Source: Epiperipatus broadwayi (lineage: Eukaryota > Onychophora > Udeonychophora > Euonychophora > Peripatidae). Taken from it: 64,000 bases of DNA. Each line of letters begins with the position of its first letter. Positions within the stretch are counted from its first letter, which is position 1. A model generated the notes under the pieces. It made no database searches, was not told the DNA's origin, and saw nothing but the letters and a program-made list of their open reading frames with translations. The stretch lies in contig JAQFVV010012572.1 of NCBI GenBank assembly GCA_028023455.1, forward strand, positions 2,046,001 through 2,110,000, read 5' to 3'. Positions 1-13,360 of this stretch are shown here, one piece after another. The position numbers were made by a program, and so were the translations under genes.

Positions 1-993
1 CAATAAATCGCTTGGGGCAGAGATTTTTTTATTTGTATTTTACTTATTTTTGAACCATTTATTAATCGCTTAGAGGGGGCTTACTTTATGTATTTTGTGT
101 GTGTATACTTTTTTAAATTTACGTATTTTGAGCAATTTCTTTGAAAGAAATTTATCGTTTGCGTGCTTCTTGATGGGCTCTGAAGCGCTGTCTACTGGCA
201 CAGTACAGCGCATCTAATAGTACCATTTTTTATATAAAAATAATATAGTCAATCTATTCCAATATTTGTCCAAATTGCTATTTAAAAAATAGTTTATATA
301 CCTATTAAATAAAAATAATTAAACGTTCATTTTTTATCAAAATTACTTGAATGAAATTAATGGCTAGGTAAATTTAAGTTTTGTATTTGGCAGTTTATTT
401 TTAAAAAATGAAATTTTTGTAAAAAATATGTGGAGACACATTTACTATCCATTCAATTAAAGAATAGAAAAGTTGTTGCCCCAAAACAATCCAAATGACT
501 ATGAAACCAATCCAGTAGCTTCAATCTTGAACATTGAACTCACCCATAATATAAGTAGAAGAATACTCTGAGAGTAAAGTTAATATTCATTAACTTGTCA
601 TCTAATTAAATTTATAAACTATGAGAAAAGCTGGTAATTATTTGTTAAATAAAGAATAATATAATTATGTTGAATGTTGTTTAAATTCCTTGGCTGTTTG
701 TGAGAGATTGCGATAAAATGATGTCAATATAAATTCAAGAGGACTTGTTCTCTTACAAAGATTACTTACAAGCAAGAGATAAAAAGAGACAAAAGTCAGA
801 AGAGGATTCTTTAAATTTTTAAATCTATACTTTGTAAAAAAAATACAGTTATGTTTCAGAAAATTTAAAACTATGAATTAATTTGATTTTTGTTTATATA
901 ATTAGATGTTTTTTAAATGCAAATCTTTTAATAATTTAATATATATATATTTTAATCACTTGGTTTAGAACTTTATTATATTCTTAAAATTTA

Positions 994-1180
994 GCTTCAA
1001 TCTAGTATGCACTTATATTAAATTTCCTATATGAAGTTAAACAGAATAAGCAAGCAACATCATACAACTAATACTTTATCACTGATAGTGATAGTTTGCT
1101 AGCTTCAATCCAGTATATACTTATATTAAATTTTCTATATGAAGTTAAACAGAATAAGCACTGATAGTGATAGTTTGCTA
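994..1180. repeat. 108-bp imperfect tandem duplication
   Basis: GCTTCAATCTAGTATGCACT starts at 994 and GCTTCAATCCAGTATATACT at 1102. Both are followed by the same run ending AGTTAAACAGAATAAGCA, and both copies end with CACTGATAGTGATAGTTTGCT. The second copy lacks about 28 bases near its end. It is a simple segmental duplication in the intron. Confidence 0.8.
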
Positions 1181-1403
1181 CTGTTGGTCACCCCTTAATT
1201 AAAAGTATTCTAATATCTCATTATTTAAAAGCTGTATCATAAAATTTCATAAACTCTAAAATTATAATGAGAATCTATGCCAGTCACATGATGTGCACAT
1301 ACATTCTTAATTATATTAATAAACTTATTATAAACCAAATTAATGATATAAATGATGTAATTAAAATTACTATCACCTAGGGCTTCCCATTGTGACAGTC
1401 AGA

Positions 1404-1650
1404 TGATGTACCCCCCCCTTCCCCCCTTTCCCCCGCGGGGGGGGGTTTTGTTTTTTTTTTTTTTCTTCCCCCTCATTTTCTCTCTTTCTTTCTTTTTCTT
1501 TCCCGTTATTGGGGGGTCAAAAATGAAAGAAAAAATTCGGAGGGGGGGGGGGTTTAACTACATGAAAGAAAAAAGAAAAAATTCCCGCGGTCGGCACCCC
1601 CCAAAAAAATAAATTTTTTTTTCTTCCCCCCCCCTCCCTGCAATTTTTTT
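1404..1650. repeat. Homopolymer patch of C, G, T and A runs
   Basis: The stretch alternates runs of C (up to 9), G (up to 10), T (up to 15) and A, with almost no mixed sequence. It is unlike the flanks, which are ordinary AT-rich DNA. Any open frame through it is meaningless (Pro/Phe/Gly runs). It is either a real low-complexity tract or, more likely, badly resolved read or assembly sequence. Confidence 0.7.
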
Positions 1651-4600
1651 TTTTTTTTCAAACTTTATTATTATAAAATATTTAAAAAATTAAATTAAAA
1701 CACATTGATAAGAAAAATTTTTATTTTAACCAAAAACCCCCAGATTGAAAACAAAAAACTAAATCACACAACCAAAAAAATGAAGAAAGGAGGAGGAAGA
1801 GGGGGGAGACATTGCTTCACCAATACAAATTCTCTTGTGATTTTTAAATTATATATTCATTTAACTATTATTTGTATTCAATTTCAATTCATTTTTATTT
1901 CAATTCATTTTTTAATTTCTTTGTAGCTAATATTTTCATCACACAATTTAATATCCTGCATGTACACTTCAGCATTATCACCAAATTCCTTGGTTCCACT
2001 TTCATCTTCAATAACTTATCAATTACCACATTTCTGAATTATGTAAATTAATAAAAAATATCTAATCTTTTCTTAATTATTTCTAACAATACATTTTTTT
2101 TCTGTTTTATTCATGGTTTTTACAGTTTATACACCAATTCTATAAATCTTACACACAAAGGCCTTTAAATAACTGTGAACTAGAGTGATGTGCTCCATTC
2201 TGGTAATCAAAAATCCTGCAATATTTCAAGTGAATCAGAGCAGATAATAATTTTCAATAATAATATATCACCATTTTAACCTACTATAATCATAAAACAT
2301 TTTAAAAAGCAAAAAAAAATATATGACTTCAATAAAATCAAACAAAAATAAAAGCTAGATATAAAAATATTTTCTTAGAAAATACTATTATAATATATTA
2401 ATTTTAAAGTATTCTTATGATTTGACAAGTTGTAGTATATTTCATGAGATTATAATTTTTTTTTTTAGTTTTTAAATTAAATTTTTAAAATTTATAACAA
2501 AACTTCTTTAAAGTATTACTTGAAGTTTACGACTGTTTCATCACATATCCTGTCACTTTCCGATGTCAGTAAAATTGGCATTATTTCTGGTTCATTGGAA
2601 TAAGTCACAAAAAATATTGCACAATAATAAATAAGAATTTTCTACAAATGCAATATTTGCTGTTATAATGCCTTATTTCAAAATCATTTTAAAAATAAAA
2701 TTTTGTTAATTTTGATTAAGTGTGCAAAAATGTGTTTATAAATGTCATTTGACATTTCAAAAAATAATAATTTCTTTCACTTTTAATATATATTAGAAAT
2801 AAATATTATGTCTTTAACAAATTATGCTATTTTTATGAGAAAATAATTTTTCTACATATAAATAAGTACATTGCTAATATATACAGTAAAATTGTACATA
2901 TGATGCACAAAGTAATGATTCATTTTTGTATTACTTTATCATTATTTTATTGTGTAAAAAAAAAAAAAGAATATTCAAATAACTTTTACAATGCAACAGA
3001 GATTTTAAAAAACTAACAATATAATTAATTTGATTACATTAATATGTACAGTAGTGAAATAAGTTGGAACTCCAGTAAATAAAACATTATTCTAGATAAT
3101 TATAATCAATGTATACACTGAAATGTAAAAAAATTATTGATAGACTTATTAATTTATATAATTTGTACTAAGACAAGAAATTTAACAAAAAAAAACAAAA
3201 AAACTATTTGTATAATTATATTAGTATGGCATGACAAAATACAGATGCATAATTATATGCAATTAAAGAATATAAATGTTAAAATTATATCAAACCAGAC
3301 ATATACCCAGCCTATGTAAAGGCCATCATTTTTGTAATAACTTTTTTAATATTTCTGGAAAAAAAATTGTTAAAAGATTGCTTTAACAAATTTTTTTTCA
3401 GAAATGTTACAAAACGTAAGTATTATGAAAACAACGGACTTTTGTAATTATTCACTAACCATAACCAAATGTAAAATATGGAACTACAGCATCTATTTTT
3501 TCCTCCCTCACTAAATATCACATTTCAAACATGAATTTATGTATTGCAATCACATTTTCTTCGCAATTTAAATACTATACCTATTCAGTTCTGTACAATA
3601 GTTAAAACACATATACTGATCCCCCCCCCCCCGAGTGTTTTTTACTTCAAAAAATTTTATTCCATACGTCTTTTTTAAAATACCATTTGCAGAATTACTT
3701 GCTTTGAATAAAATATTCATAATCAAATTAAGCCTCCTAAATATAAGGACGGAATTACTTCCTTCGCATAAAATGCTTCATAAAAAATTATAATAGCGGA
3801 ACAAATATACCCTCTAACAAGAAATGTTTAACTTGAATATCATGTGACAGCATTATGGATATTTAGGGACTTTATACGTAAGATAATTAAATAACAAAAT
3901 TATAAAAATATTGTTTAAAAAATGAGCAATAAAATATTCGTCCACGATTCTTAAATTTCTATTGAAATATTTTTTTAAAAAATGTTAAAATTAAGTATTA
4001 ACTCAAATAATTATAATAATAATCTATACCTGCCCAACTCTCTCCCACATTTATCATCAAATAAAAAGTCTCATTTAAAAAAGCAATATTCTTTTAAATG
4101 CATTTCTTTGCCCATACATAATATTAATATATCACTTATAGACTAAAACCCAATAATTATATTATAGGATAATATATATGATTCTGACTATTACTGAAAA
4201 CCTTAACAGTTAACAGAAATGCTAATTGGCCTACTGATGATTACATTAAAAGACTCAAATAGGTTTCTAATATACCCCCCCCCCCCTACTGATTCTGTGA
4301 ATTTGTCCATTTTGACAAATTCAATTCTCAGATAACACACAAGTTTAATATTTTTTATATGAAATCACTTCCCAAGAATTATCTAAATTTGAAAATCAGT
4401 GTTATTGTACTACAATTAAAATATCATTAAGTAACTGGACCAAATAAAAATGTAAATCCGCTGTTACAGAAGTACAATATTTTCAGGGATTTGTCCACTT
4501 TAAAATCCATACTTACATATTATTAAGTCAATGTATAAATGCTGCTTTTCTATTTTTCTTCATTAACATGGCTTCAAATGTCATTTTAATAAATTATGGA

Positions 4601-5231
4601 TATTTTATAAAGATCTCTTCAATATAATAAATTAAATATATAATATTTGTATTGGTTTCCAATTTCCACTAAAAAATCAACAAAATCTGATATACAAAAC
4701 TGGAGCAAGTTTTATTATAATTAATAATAAATTTCTATAAAAAATTTTTTACCATATCAAATTAATCTTCCTTTTTAATATTGTTTTAATTTTTTTTATA
4801 TTGTCAATGAAAATAAAATGATTCAAAAATGTGTCACAAATACTATTCTTTAATCAAATTTTTAACCAAGTGGCTGTTCAAAGTTTCCTCTAGATAAAAT
4901 GTTTTGTAGTCAGCTTCATGGCATTGTGAACCTTTCTTATCATCAGTCAAAATCTTTTTACAAATTTCACCATCGTGTTCTGCCAGTGATACTACATGCT
5001 TTAAAGAGTTTAGATAAGATAACAGATTGTTATGACTTCATATTATACTATAAGTACTACCAATATGTTCAACCTTTTTTTTTAAAATCAAAAATACAGT
5101 GAACTAGTGATGATATCTATATACTAAAAGGCAACTACACCCCGTAAATTATCCACAAAAATGGCAACTTTAAAAAGAATCCTAATTCATTATAATTTTT
5201 GAAAAGCAAACAGAAATTTTATAAACTATAT

Positions 5232-6448
5232 AAAATTCGGTGCTTGTATTATAGATAAAGATCCCGTTGAATGGCGCCGTTTTCACGCTAAAACTATAAA
5301 ATATGAACATTCACGGGCCGTTGATTTTAATAATTTTTCTGTGCTTTTTTGTAAGGCGAAAATAAAAACAAAACAAAATCGTCTTTTATAAATATTATTT
5401 TTTATTAACGTATACAATTTAAATGATAATAATAAATGTAAAATAAAATCAACAAATTAAAATTTGATTCGTGTTTTTCTATCGTATATTTTTTTAATTG
5501 TGTTACGGCTTTTTTTATACATTTTCTATCGGATATTTTTTTACTTGTGTTACGGCTTTTTTTTTATCAATTTTCTATCAGATATTTTTTACTTGTGTTA
5601 CGACTTTTTTTGTTGTTGTTTAACTAAAAAATAATAATCGTAATAAAAGTAAAAGTTGTTACGGTTAGTTTAGGGTTAGGTTTAGGCTTAGTTTTAGGGT
5701 TAGGTTTAGGGTTAGTTTTAGGGTTAGGGTTAGTGTTCTGTTTGTTTGTAATGCTAAAATAAAAAAATTAAAAATCGTAAGCGTACTCGGACAGAAGAAA
5801 CTCAAACTTTTTAAACAACAACAAATACATACAAATGTCTTCTTTACTTATTAAACATGTTTATAATATTTGCTTTTTATTAAATTTACAAAAAAACCTG
5901 TATATTTGGACTTTTCTTACTGGATATTTTTTTCGTACCGCTCTTTTTTACTTCAAAAATATACAGATGGTAGAATCTTCTTTGTCTCGTGGAATATTAC
6001 TAACAGTATGTTACTTGACACGTTACCTAATTGCAACTCAATAAAAACATAGATATTTAACATTTACCCAATTAAAAGTTCAATACAGTACGTTGTAAAA
6101 AGTCTTATAATTATTGTTTTAAAAAATCTGAACATTTCAATAGTTTAAAATAATAAAAAAAGCCAATGAAAACAACATTTCAACACAATTCAAATACAAA
6201 CTCTCTCATCAAGCCGTAATTATTTTATAAACTGTGTGAATTCGGACAATGTAATTGCTGCTTAGCGACATACATGCTGTACTGCGACGCAACATAGCGG
6301 CCTGCATTCTGTAGCACAACAAAAAAGTTGTATTATAGAAAATGCGGGTTCGAATGTGTCGGCTGCGGAAACAGCATTTTTATGTGTTTTAGCACGAAAA
6401 CCGCGCCATAGAACGGCGTCTTTAGCTATAAGATGAGTACCGATTTTT
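5232..6448 (+). mobile_element. 1.2-kb TIR element with telomere-like motifs, copy 1
   Basis: The two ends are inverted repeats of each other. The left end reads AAAATTCGGTGCTTGTATTA then TAGATAAAGATCCCGTTG. The right end, reverse-complemented, reads AAAAATCGGTACTCATCTTA then TAGCTAAAGACGCCGTTC, and similarity continues through GGCGC-GTTTTC--GCTAAAAC to about 60 bp. Inside are three about 55-bp tandem units (TTTCTATCGGATATTTTTTT followed by ACTTGTGTTACGGC, 5475-5610), a block of TTAGGG and variant repeats (5658-5735), and a CG-rich stretch near 6265-6420. There is no transposase, so it would be non-autonomous. The superfamily is not recognised. Target duplications are not clear. Confidence 0.65.
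5658..5735 (+). repeat. TTAGGG-like interstitial telomeric motif
   Basis: A run of GGTTAG, TTTAGGG, TTAGGG, TTTAGGC and TTTTAGGG units. TTAGGG is the ancestral animal telomere unit, but here the run is degenerate, about 78 bp long, and sits inside a repeated TIR element with an inverted partner at 8198-8275. It is therefore part of the element, not a chromosome end. Confidence 0.8.
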
Positions 6449-6693
6449 ATTTAAAATTATAAAATTTAATAAAATGATTCGCATATGCTTAAAAAATAGT
6501 CTCAAACACACAAAATTTGTGCTAATTCAATATATGTAAATTGAAAAAAATTATAAATCTTTATTGCTGTATTAATTGGTTGAGTGATGTAAGTACAATG
6601 ATTTGAAATATAAAAGATAATATTATATTGTAAAACTTCTTTCAGGTCTTATTGCATTGCTATTATAAAATTTTTACAAAATAAAAATCACAA

Positions 6694-6856
6694 TTCTCAA
6701 AATGCATTTTCCACAATGCTTTATTTAATACTTGACAGTTTCAACTTCTTCAAATATTAAAAGTGCATTACTGCTTTTTAGATCTAAAAAAACTGACTAA
6801 TCAAATCAAAATTCATATGTATTAAATAAAGCATTGTGAAATGTGCATTTTGAGAA
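6694..6856. mobile_element. Short MITE (163 bp, about 37-bp TIRs)
   Basis: TTCTCAAAATGCATTTTCCA followed by CAATGCTTTATTTAATA at 6694-6730 is repeated inverted at 6819-6856 (TATTAAATAAAGCATTGTGA through TGCATTTTGAGAA). There is no coding capacity. It lies in the spacer between the two 1.2-kb inverted elements. Confidence 0.65.
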
Positions 6857-7489
6857 GTATGTTTTTTACTATAAATTTGAAATCAATAACAAAATACTGT
6901 GAATGATTATAATGAAATAACAGTTATAATTATGGTAAATATAATAATTTTTTATATTTTTCATTACTAAAAGTAATCATTCTGTAATTAAATGTAAAAA
7001 TTTATAAAGGCTCTAATGAATTATTATTTCAAAATTTATTTTCCAAAAGATAAAATTATTTTATCACTATTATCTTAAAAAATAAATAAATTGGTAATTT
7101 ATGCATGCAAATTGCCTATATATATATTTAAGCAAATTTGCCCACATAGGCGTTTTGATATATATCTGCGTTTTCAAAATTATTTTTATTCTGCATGATT
7201 TGATGCAATAGTATGGTAACAGACTTTGGAGCCTCAGCAATGTTAATTTTAATAAACATTTGAGAACAAATTATTGCCTAGACTAATATTTATTGTATTT
7301 ATTTTATTAGGAAGAAATGATATCTCCCACACATCTTTCAATATTAATGAATCCAGGTTTTAAAAAAATATTTCATAACATTTTAATTTTTTTAAATGTA
7401 GAAGAATGAACAATTTATTATTATAAGTGCTTTTATATATGAATTTAATCATAATTTTATGGAGAAATAGTATAAATCTATTATTTATT

Positions 7490-8669
7490 TTGGTACTCAT
7501 CTTATAGCTAAAGACGCCGTTTTATGGCATGGTTTTTTGCTGAAACACATAAAAAGCTGTTTCCGCGGCCGACACGTTTGAACCCGCGTTTTCTATAATA
7601 CAACTTTTTTGTTGTGCTACAGAATGCAGGCCGCTACGTCGCGTCGCAGTACAGCATGTATGTCGCTAAGCAGCAATTACATTTTCCGAATTCGCACAGT
7701 TTATAAAATAATTACAGCTTGATGAGAGTTTGTATTTGAATTGTATTCAAATGTTGTTTTCATTGGATTTTTTTTAATTTTAAACTATTGAAATGTTCAG
7801 ATTTTTTAAAACAATAATTATAAGACTTTTTACAACGTACTGTATTGAACTTTTATTTCGGTAAATGTTAAATATCTATGTTTTATTGAGTTGCAATTAG
7901 GTAACGTGTCAAGTAACGTACTGTTAGTAACATTCCACGAGACAAAGAAGATTCTACCATCTGTATATTTTTGAAGTAAAAAAGAGCGGTACGAAAAAAA
8001 TATCCAGTAAGAAAAGTCCAAATATACAGGTTTTTTTTGTAAATTTAATAAAAAGCAAATATTATAAACATGTTTAATAAGTAAAGAGGTCATTTGTATG
8101 TGTTTGTTGTTGTTTAAAAAAGTTTGAGTTTCTTTTTTCTGTCCGAGTACGCTTACGATTTTGAATTTTTTTATTTTAGCATTACAAACAAACAGAACAC
8201 TAACCCTAAAACTAACACTAACCCTAAACCTAACCCTAAAGTAACCCTAAAACTAACCCTAAATCTAACCATAACAACTTTTACTTTTATTACGATTATT
8301 ATTTTTTAGTTAAATAACAACAAAAAAAGTCGTAACACAAGTAAAAAAATATCCGACAGAAAATTGATAAAAAAAAAGCTGTAACACAAGTAAAAAAATA
8401 TCCGATAGAAAATGTATAAAAAAAAGCCGTAACACAATTAAAAAAATATACGATAGAAAAACATGAATCAAATTTTAATTTTATTTTATTTTACATTTAT
8501 TATTATCATTTAAATTGTATACGTTAATAAAAAATAATATTTATAAAAAGACGATTTTGTTTTGTTTTTATTTTCGCATTACAAAAAAGCACAGAAAAAT
8601 TATTAAAATCAAAGGCCCGTGAATGTTCATATTTTATAGTTTTAGCGTGAAAACGGCGCCTTTATTTTA
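7490..8669 (-). mobile_element. 1.2-kb TIR element with telomere-like motifs, copy 2 (inverted)
   Basis: This copy matches copy 1 along nearly its whole length in reverse complement. It starts at GGTACTCATCTTATAGCTAA (7492), passes the CCCTAA-type block (8198-8275) and the three about 55-bp tandem units, and ends at GTGAAAACGGCGCC (about 8660). Its outer right end lacks roughly 13 bases present in copy 1 (the GATCCCGTTGAAT segment), so that terminus is eroded. The same non-coding frames occur in both copies with different frameshifts, which argues against a real protein. Confidence 0.65.
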
Positions 8670-9262
8670 AAATTAATCACTATAAAAATGTTTACATTTT
8701 TTTTTTCTATTTTCTATTTGTTTTATTACTATTCATGCTGTTAATTCTATTGCAATATATGATATTTTTCTTTGCATCACGTGAACTTAAGTAATTGTTA
8801 AAAATATATTTTCAAATAAATAAAAATTTGATAAAATATCTATGATAAGTTACTAATTAACACACATCTTTGATTTTATTTGCAGAGCATTACTGTGCTG
8901 AAAATTTTTTTATAAAAGATAATTTTAAATAAATAAAAAAACATTTTTGTTCTCTTTTATTCAACTTTAAACAAAATTATAGATTAAAAATATATATATT
9001 TGAAAGATTTTAAATAAAGATCATTCTATAAAACTTCAGTTAAATGGCATTGAAGAAGAGAAAATGAAGCAAAATATGTATCCTAATATAAAACATGCTC
9101 AGATAAAAGATCTCCATTTTCTGAAATAAAATAAATATTTTACAAGCAACAGAACAATTCATTACCAACATCAAGAACAAAAGTAAGTATTTTTGCTTGT
9201 ATATTAATAATTGCTGTTATGTTAAAATATTAACTTTAAAATAAACAATATCTACTACTTAC

Positions 9263-9506
9263 TGGATTGTACTGCAGAGCAGACACATAAGCTTGAACTG
9301 CCTGTTCCATATCTCCAGCTGCTACTAAAGCTGCAGCTAAATTAATGTAACCATCAATAAAATCAGGTTTCAAGCGCACTGCATGTCGATAATTCTCCAA
9401 AGCTTCTTGCAGTTGACCACGTTCTTTAAAAACATTGCCTAAATTTGAATATGCTTCAGCAAGCATTGGATTTTGTTTAATTGCAAGAGTACTAAAATGT
9501 GCCGAT
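9263..9506 (-). CDS. ogt: O-GlcNAc transferase, coding exon 3 (TPRs 2-3)
   Basis: This exon follows a pyrimidine-rich acceptor CTTTTTTTTAATAG (AG at 9508-9507) and ends at AAT CCA before the donor GTAAGT (9262-9257). Its 244 nt complete the split Lys codon and encode 81 residues starting [20 protein letters not shown] and ending YVSALQYNP. It contains TPR 2 and TPR 3, with canonical small-Gly-Ala positions ([28 protein letters not shown]) and the Asn ladder residues typical of the OGT superhelix. With exons 1 and 2 it gives a continuous 141-codon open frame (28+151+244 nt). The next expected segment (DLYCVRSDLGN in other animals) is not found between 1 and 9256, so intron 3 is longer than 9.2 kb and the gene continues off the left edge. 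An antisense open frame over the exon's upstream end is a shadow. Confidence 0.97.
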
Positions 9507-12500
9507 CTATTAAAAAAAAGAGATCTTATTAATAATTATAAATACCACAATATATACTATATATATTTATTTAAGTATCAGACATGTTTACAATTTTCAA
9601 AAATTAGATCTTTAACAAAAAAAAAAAAGTACTTGTGTAGCAAATGTATTCAAGAATATTAATTATTGCATTTTTGAAGTTTTTTTTAGCATTAAAATAA
9701 ATATATAAAATATAGAATAAACACACACACTTAAAATCTTGAAAACATTTTAATTATTTAAAAATAAATAAATTCATAATAAAAACAGTTTTAAGAATTA
9801 TTTATAATGAGATATTTTATATAGTGCTATGTTTTTATACTATAATAGTGATATTAGCGATTAAGCCAATGCATATGCGCTTTAAAGATAAATTATAAAT
9901 GAATACTCTCACTTTTCCCGACACAAGATATAGTATTTTATGTAAATGATGAAAATATTTTTTAAACTCGCACAAGACTAAGTATTTTTGCTGCCTTATT
10001 TTATTTATTTGCCTACTATTATTTCTACCAACCCATTTCTATTACTACCACTGTTTAAAGACACTTATAAAGCTATTTATTGATTTTATTTTTACAACAA
10101 AAATAAATTTTCATATTTCTCATTTGACCAAGCAATTTATATTCTATATTTCAATGGTTAATTTACTTTTTACCAATGCTAATAAAAAAATATTCTAAAA
10201 CTAAACTAGATTTATTACCAATTTGTTTTAATCAAGAATATCCCAAACGGCCCCCAAATATAAGGGTAATTGCCCTTTTTAACAAAATACTAATTGGTAA
10301 TAAATATATAATTATCAGCATATGATATTCACAAATTAAATTAGTCTAGAGGAATTATGAATATCTAACAAGCAATAGCGTACATGGTGGAGTGACTATA
10401 CAATTTTTATCTTCAATTAACTAATTTATAATAGTCACAGATAATAACCAGACTGGGCACACATAAAAGATGTCTTTATGCAACTCTGGCCATGTTTTCT
10501 GATCGTTATCCTCTCCACATTAACATTATTATTAAAAATAAAGTAAAATAATATACTAAAATTTGGATGAGAAATAAACAAGCAACAAAATTATTAATAA
10601 CAATAATAATTTTAATTAAAGAACAGAATAAAAATAATATAACATATCGTATTTGCATATTTACATCTAAATAAATATATGGATAGCATACATGACAGGA
10701 AAATCTTTGTTTATTCGTAACAATTTGTAAAAAAAAAAGTTTGTAATAGAATTTATTCAGTAACTTACTTATGTTTCAGTGAACTCATCAAGTTTCTTTA
10801 ACTTTTAAATATAGACATATATGGTAAGAGTCCATATTTTAAATGACTACAAGCAATTTTTAATATTTTAATTTCTTGTGGTTTGTTTCAATCATAATTT
10901 ATTCCCATGAAGTTTTTTTCTATGATTGAGGGTATCAAAATTATGCAAATTTATAAATCCAGTCATGGAAATTTATTTCCATTTGACAACTAATTAGAGG
11001 ACACGTTTCCTTATATCAAGTGTCATATTTTCAGTGTCCAAAAACAATATTAAGGCTGCCAAAATCGAAATTAATTTCCAAGGCATTCTTTTATTCACCA
11101 TAATGAACTACAATACTAAAAATTTCAGAGTAAAGCACCAAACTTTTTACCCCTGAAACTACATTATCTCTGCTTAAATAATCATAAACATTATTTTGAC
11201 TTCCTTCTTATAAGTATTACAATAAAGAAGTAAAAATTTCCTCCCTTTTGTTTAAAAGTAGACAATCGGTTTCTTTTTTGTTTCCAATTTGTTTTCATAA
11301 TACTCTTAGTATCATTAATAGTTAATTTTATTTTACAACAAAAAATTGTAATACATTTTTAATTTTTACAATTATTTTAAATTTCTTCTTAATTTATTTT
11401 ACACATGAATAAGAAAAAAAAAATGCATATACATTTACCAAAAAAACCATGCATGTAAACTTTGTCATGGAGGTTACAATATATACACAAAATATTTTTT
11501 TATTGAATATTTTTATTACTATCTTAACATGTCATGTAATTTTTAATCATATTTTTTTTCAAATCCTAGGCAAATGAATCAGTAGGTTTCAATATAATAA
11601 ATACAGCAGTCGATTGCATATTTGTATTGCAAATTAATAAGTAATTAGGCAATTAAAAATTATAATTTCTGTTGTTTAGATCAATAAGCAGTTTCTGTTT
11701 ACAACATAATTTCTGGAAGCATCCTAATTAATCTTAATATCCAACTTAAATATCAAACAATATAAATCTAATTCAACTAATAATTAACTTATTAATGCTC
11801 ATAAAATCTAAATCAAGAATGTTCATTTTATGACTACATAAAAAATGTAAAAAAAAAAAATCATTTAAATAAAACTAAAAATTGCAACATATACAATCTG
11901 TTGCTTTATAGTCATGATTTTAATTATTTGACAATACATCTTTCCTTTCTCAAATCAAAATCTGTTTAGAATTAATTAATGACTTGGATATTGAAACTGT
12001 GTCCCTGTTTATTTTTCTAATTTATATCAGTTTTAAATTTTGATTGTAGCACTTTACCTTCTTAGAGTTCTAAATCTAAATAAAATTCCTTTTGTCAATA
12101 CCTATATTAATTCATGTATTTTTGCTTAAGTTATCTCATCTTTTGAATGTTTCAACCATTAGACTGACAAGTTACATAAATTATGCAGCAAACAATCTTG
12201 AAGACGGTTGGTTTTTCTTCTATTAAGTCAGTTTATATTTCATGATTCCACACTCATCTTTGCAGAAAAATAAGATAATTTACATGTGCTGTCATGAGAT
12301 ATTGATCTAAAAATATATAAAGCAAAAGATAAATCATTCTAATATTATTTTTCTAATGGATGAGAAATGCAGATTTTTTTGTTTGATTGAGATAAACTAT
12401 ATAACAATATCCAATTCATTACATATACTCTAGAATTCTTAGAATCTGAAAATGGCTTTACAGTCTATATATAATTCTTCATATGATTTGATTCCCAATA

Positions 12501-13132
12501 AATCCAATTAATAAGCTTACCTCTTGATTTGAAATAGGAGTAGTTATAGGAAATTACTCGAGGTATCTATGGAGGAATTTTTTTTTTTTTTTTTTGAAGT
12601 ATTAAAAAAAAACAAACAACTATATCAATTCACAAATTGGGCAGACCTTATTCACATTAAATATCTCCCTTAAGCACGGTTTATACTTTTCTCTTTTCAA
12701 CTTCTAGCATATCCTTTCCATATATATTATATTTTAAGAATCTGGATAATAAAATATTACTAGGTACTTTTTTCATCTTCTTTATAAATGACTGTGGTTT
12801 TTTTTAAAGTTAAAAAACTTATTTTCCATTACTGATTTTAAAAAAGGTTGTCTTCATTTTTTATTTGATCAATTGTTTCTTTTACTATATTACATTATTT
12901 TACTGAAAGCAAAATTATTTTTTTTTTTTATCTTCTTGAAGTAATTTGGTTATTGGCAAATGATTTTTTTTTTTTTTTTGCATATCTTGTTTATTGCAAT
13001 ATACTATAATTTAGAGCTAAATTTATTATTTTGAATTACTTAATTTTCATGAAATACTTGTTTTAGACACGATAATTTCATTAACTTTTATCACGTTCAA
13101 TGTCATTCTTACTTCACACTCATTATTTAAAT

Positions 13133-13360
13133 CAGGGATAGGGAACTTTTTTTCTGCCAAGGACCATTTGAATATTTATAATATCATGTGGGCCATACAA
13201 AATTAATAACTTAAAAATTAGTCATAATTGATGACAAAATTTAATTAATTTACTACTAATCATTAGGGATGGGTAACCATTTCAACTTGAAGACCAATTT
13301 CAACTTTTCCTTTTTAAGTAAGGGCTACAATATTTTTAAAAATTAAAAATAAAATAATAT
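13133..13360. mobile_element. Two hAT-like element ends, degraded
   Basis: 13133 begins CAGGGATAGGGAACTTTTTT, then CTGCCAAGGACCATTTGAAT, and later GTGGGCCATAC. This is the familiar CAGGGGTrGGGAAC-type terminus of hAT/Charlie-like DNA transposons. A second, different hAT-like end starts about 13262 (TTAGGGATGGGTAACC, then ACTTGAAGACCAATTTCAAC, later AGGGCTACAATATTTTT). Neither has a visible partner end or a transposase. Assignment rests on remembered consensus termini. Confidence 0.5.

Larger units (their letters stand above)
1..9262 (-). other. 5' part of ogt intron 3
   Basis: This is the sequence downstream of exon 3 on the ogt strand, from the GTAAGT donor at 9262 to the window edge. No OGT exon 4 is visible. 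It holds the 108-bp duplication, the homopolymer patch and the inverted pair of 1.2-kb elements described below. The stretches 1-990, 1700-5230 and 8670-9256 are AT-rich with C-runs (3620-3633, 4275-4286) and no recognisable gene. Confidence 0.8.

Noticed and set aside
1403-1612. Pro/Phe/Gly-rich open frame
   Set aside because: Product of homopolymer runs, not coding sequence.
5658-5735. True telomere or chromosome end
   Set aside because: The TTAGGG-like run is short, degenerate, inside a repeated TIR element and duplicated in inverse orientation at 8198-8275.
5835-6052. Small proteins shared by the two inverted elements (also 7830-8093 minus)
   Set aside because: The shared frame is broken by different frameshifts in the two copies and has no recognised motif; similarity is explained by repeat homology.
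9435-9662. Open frame antisense to ogt exon 3
   Set aside because: It is the mirror of conserved OGT codons continuing into intron; no motif and no splice support.
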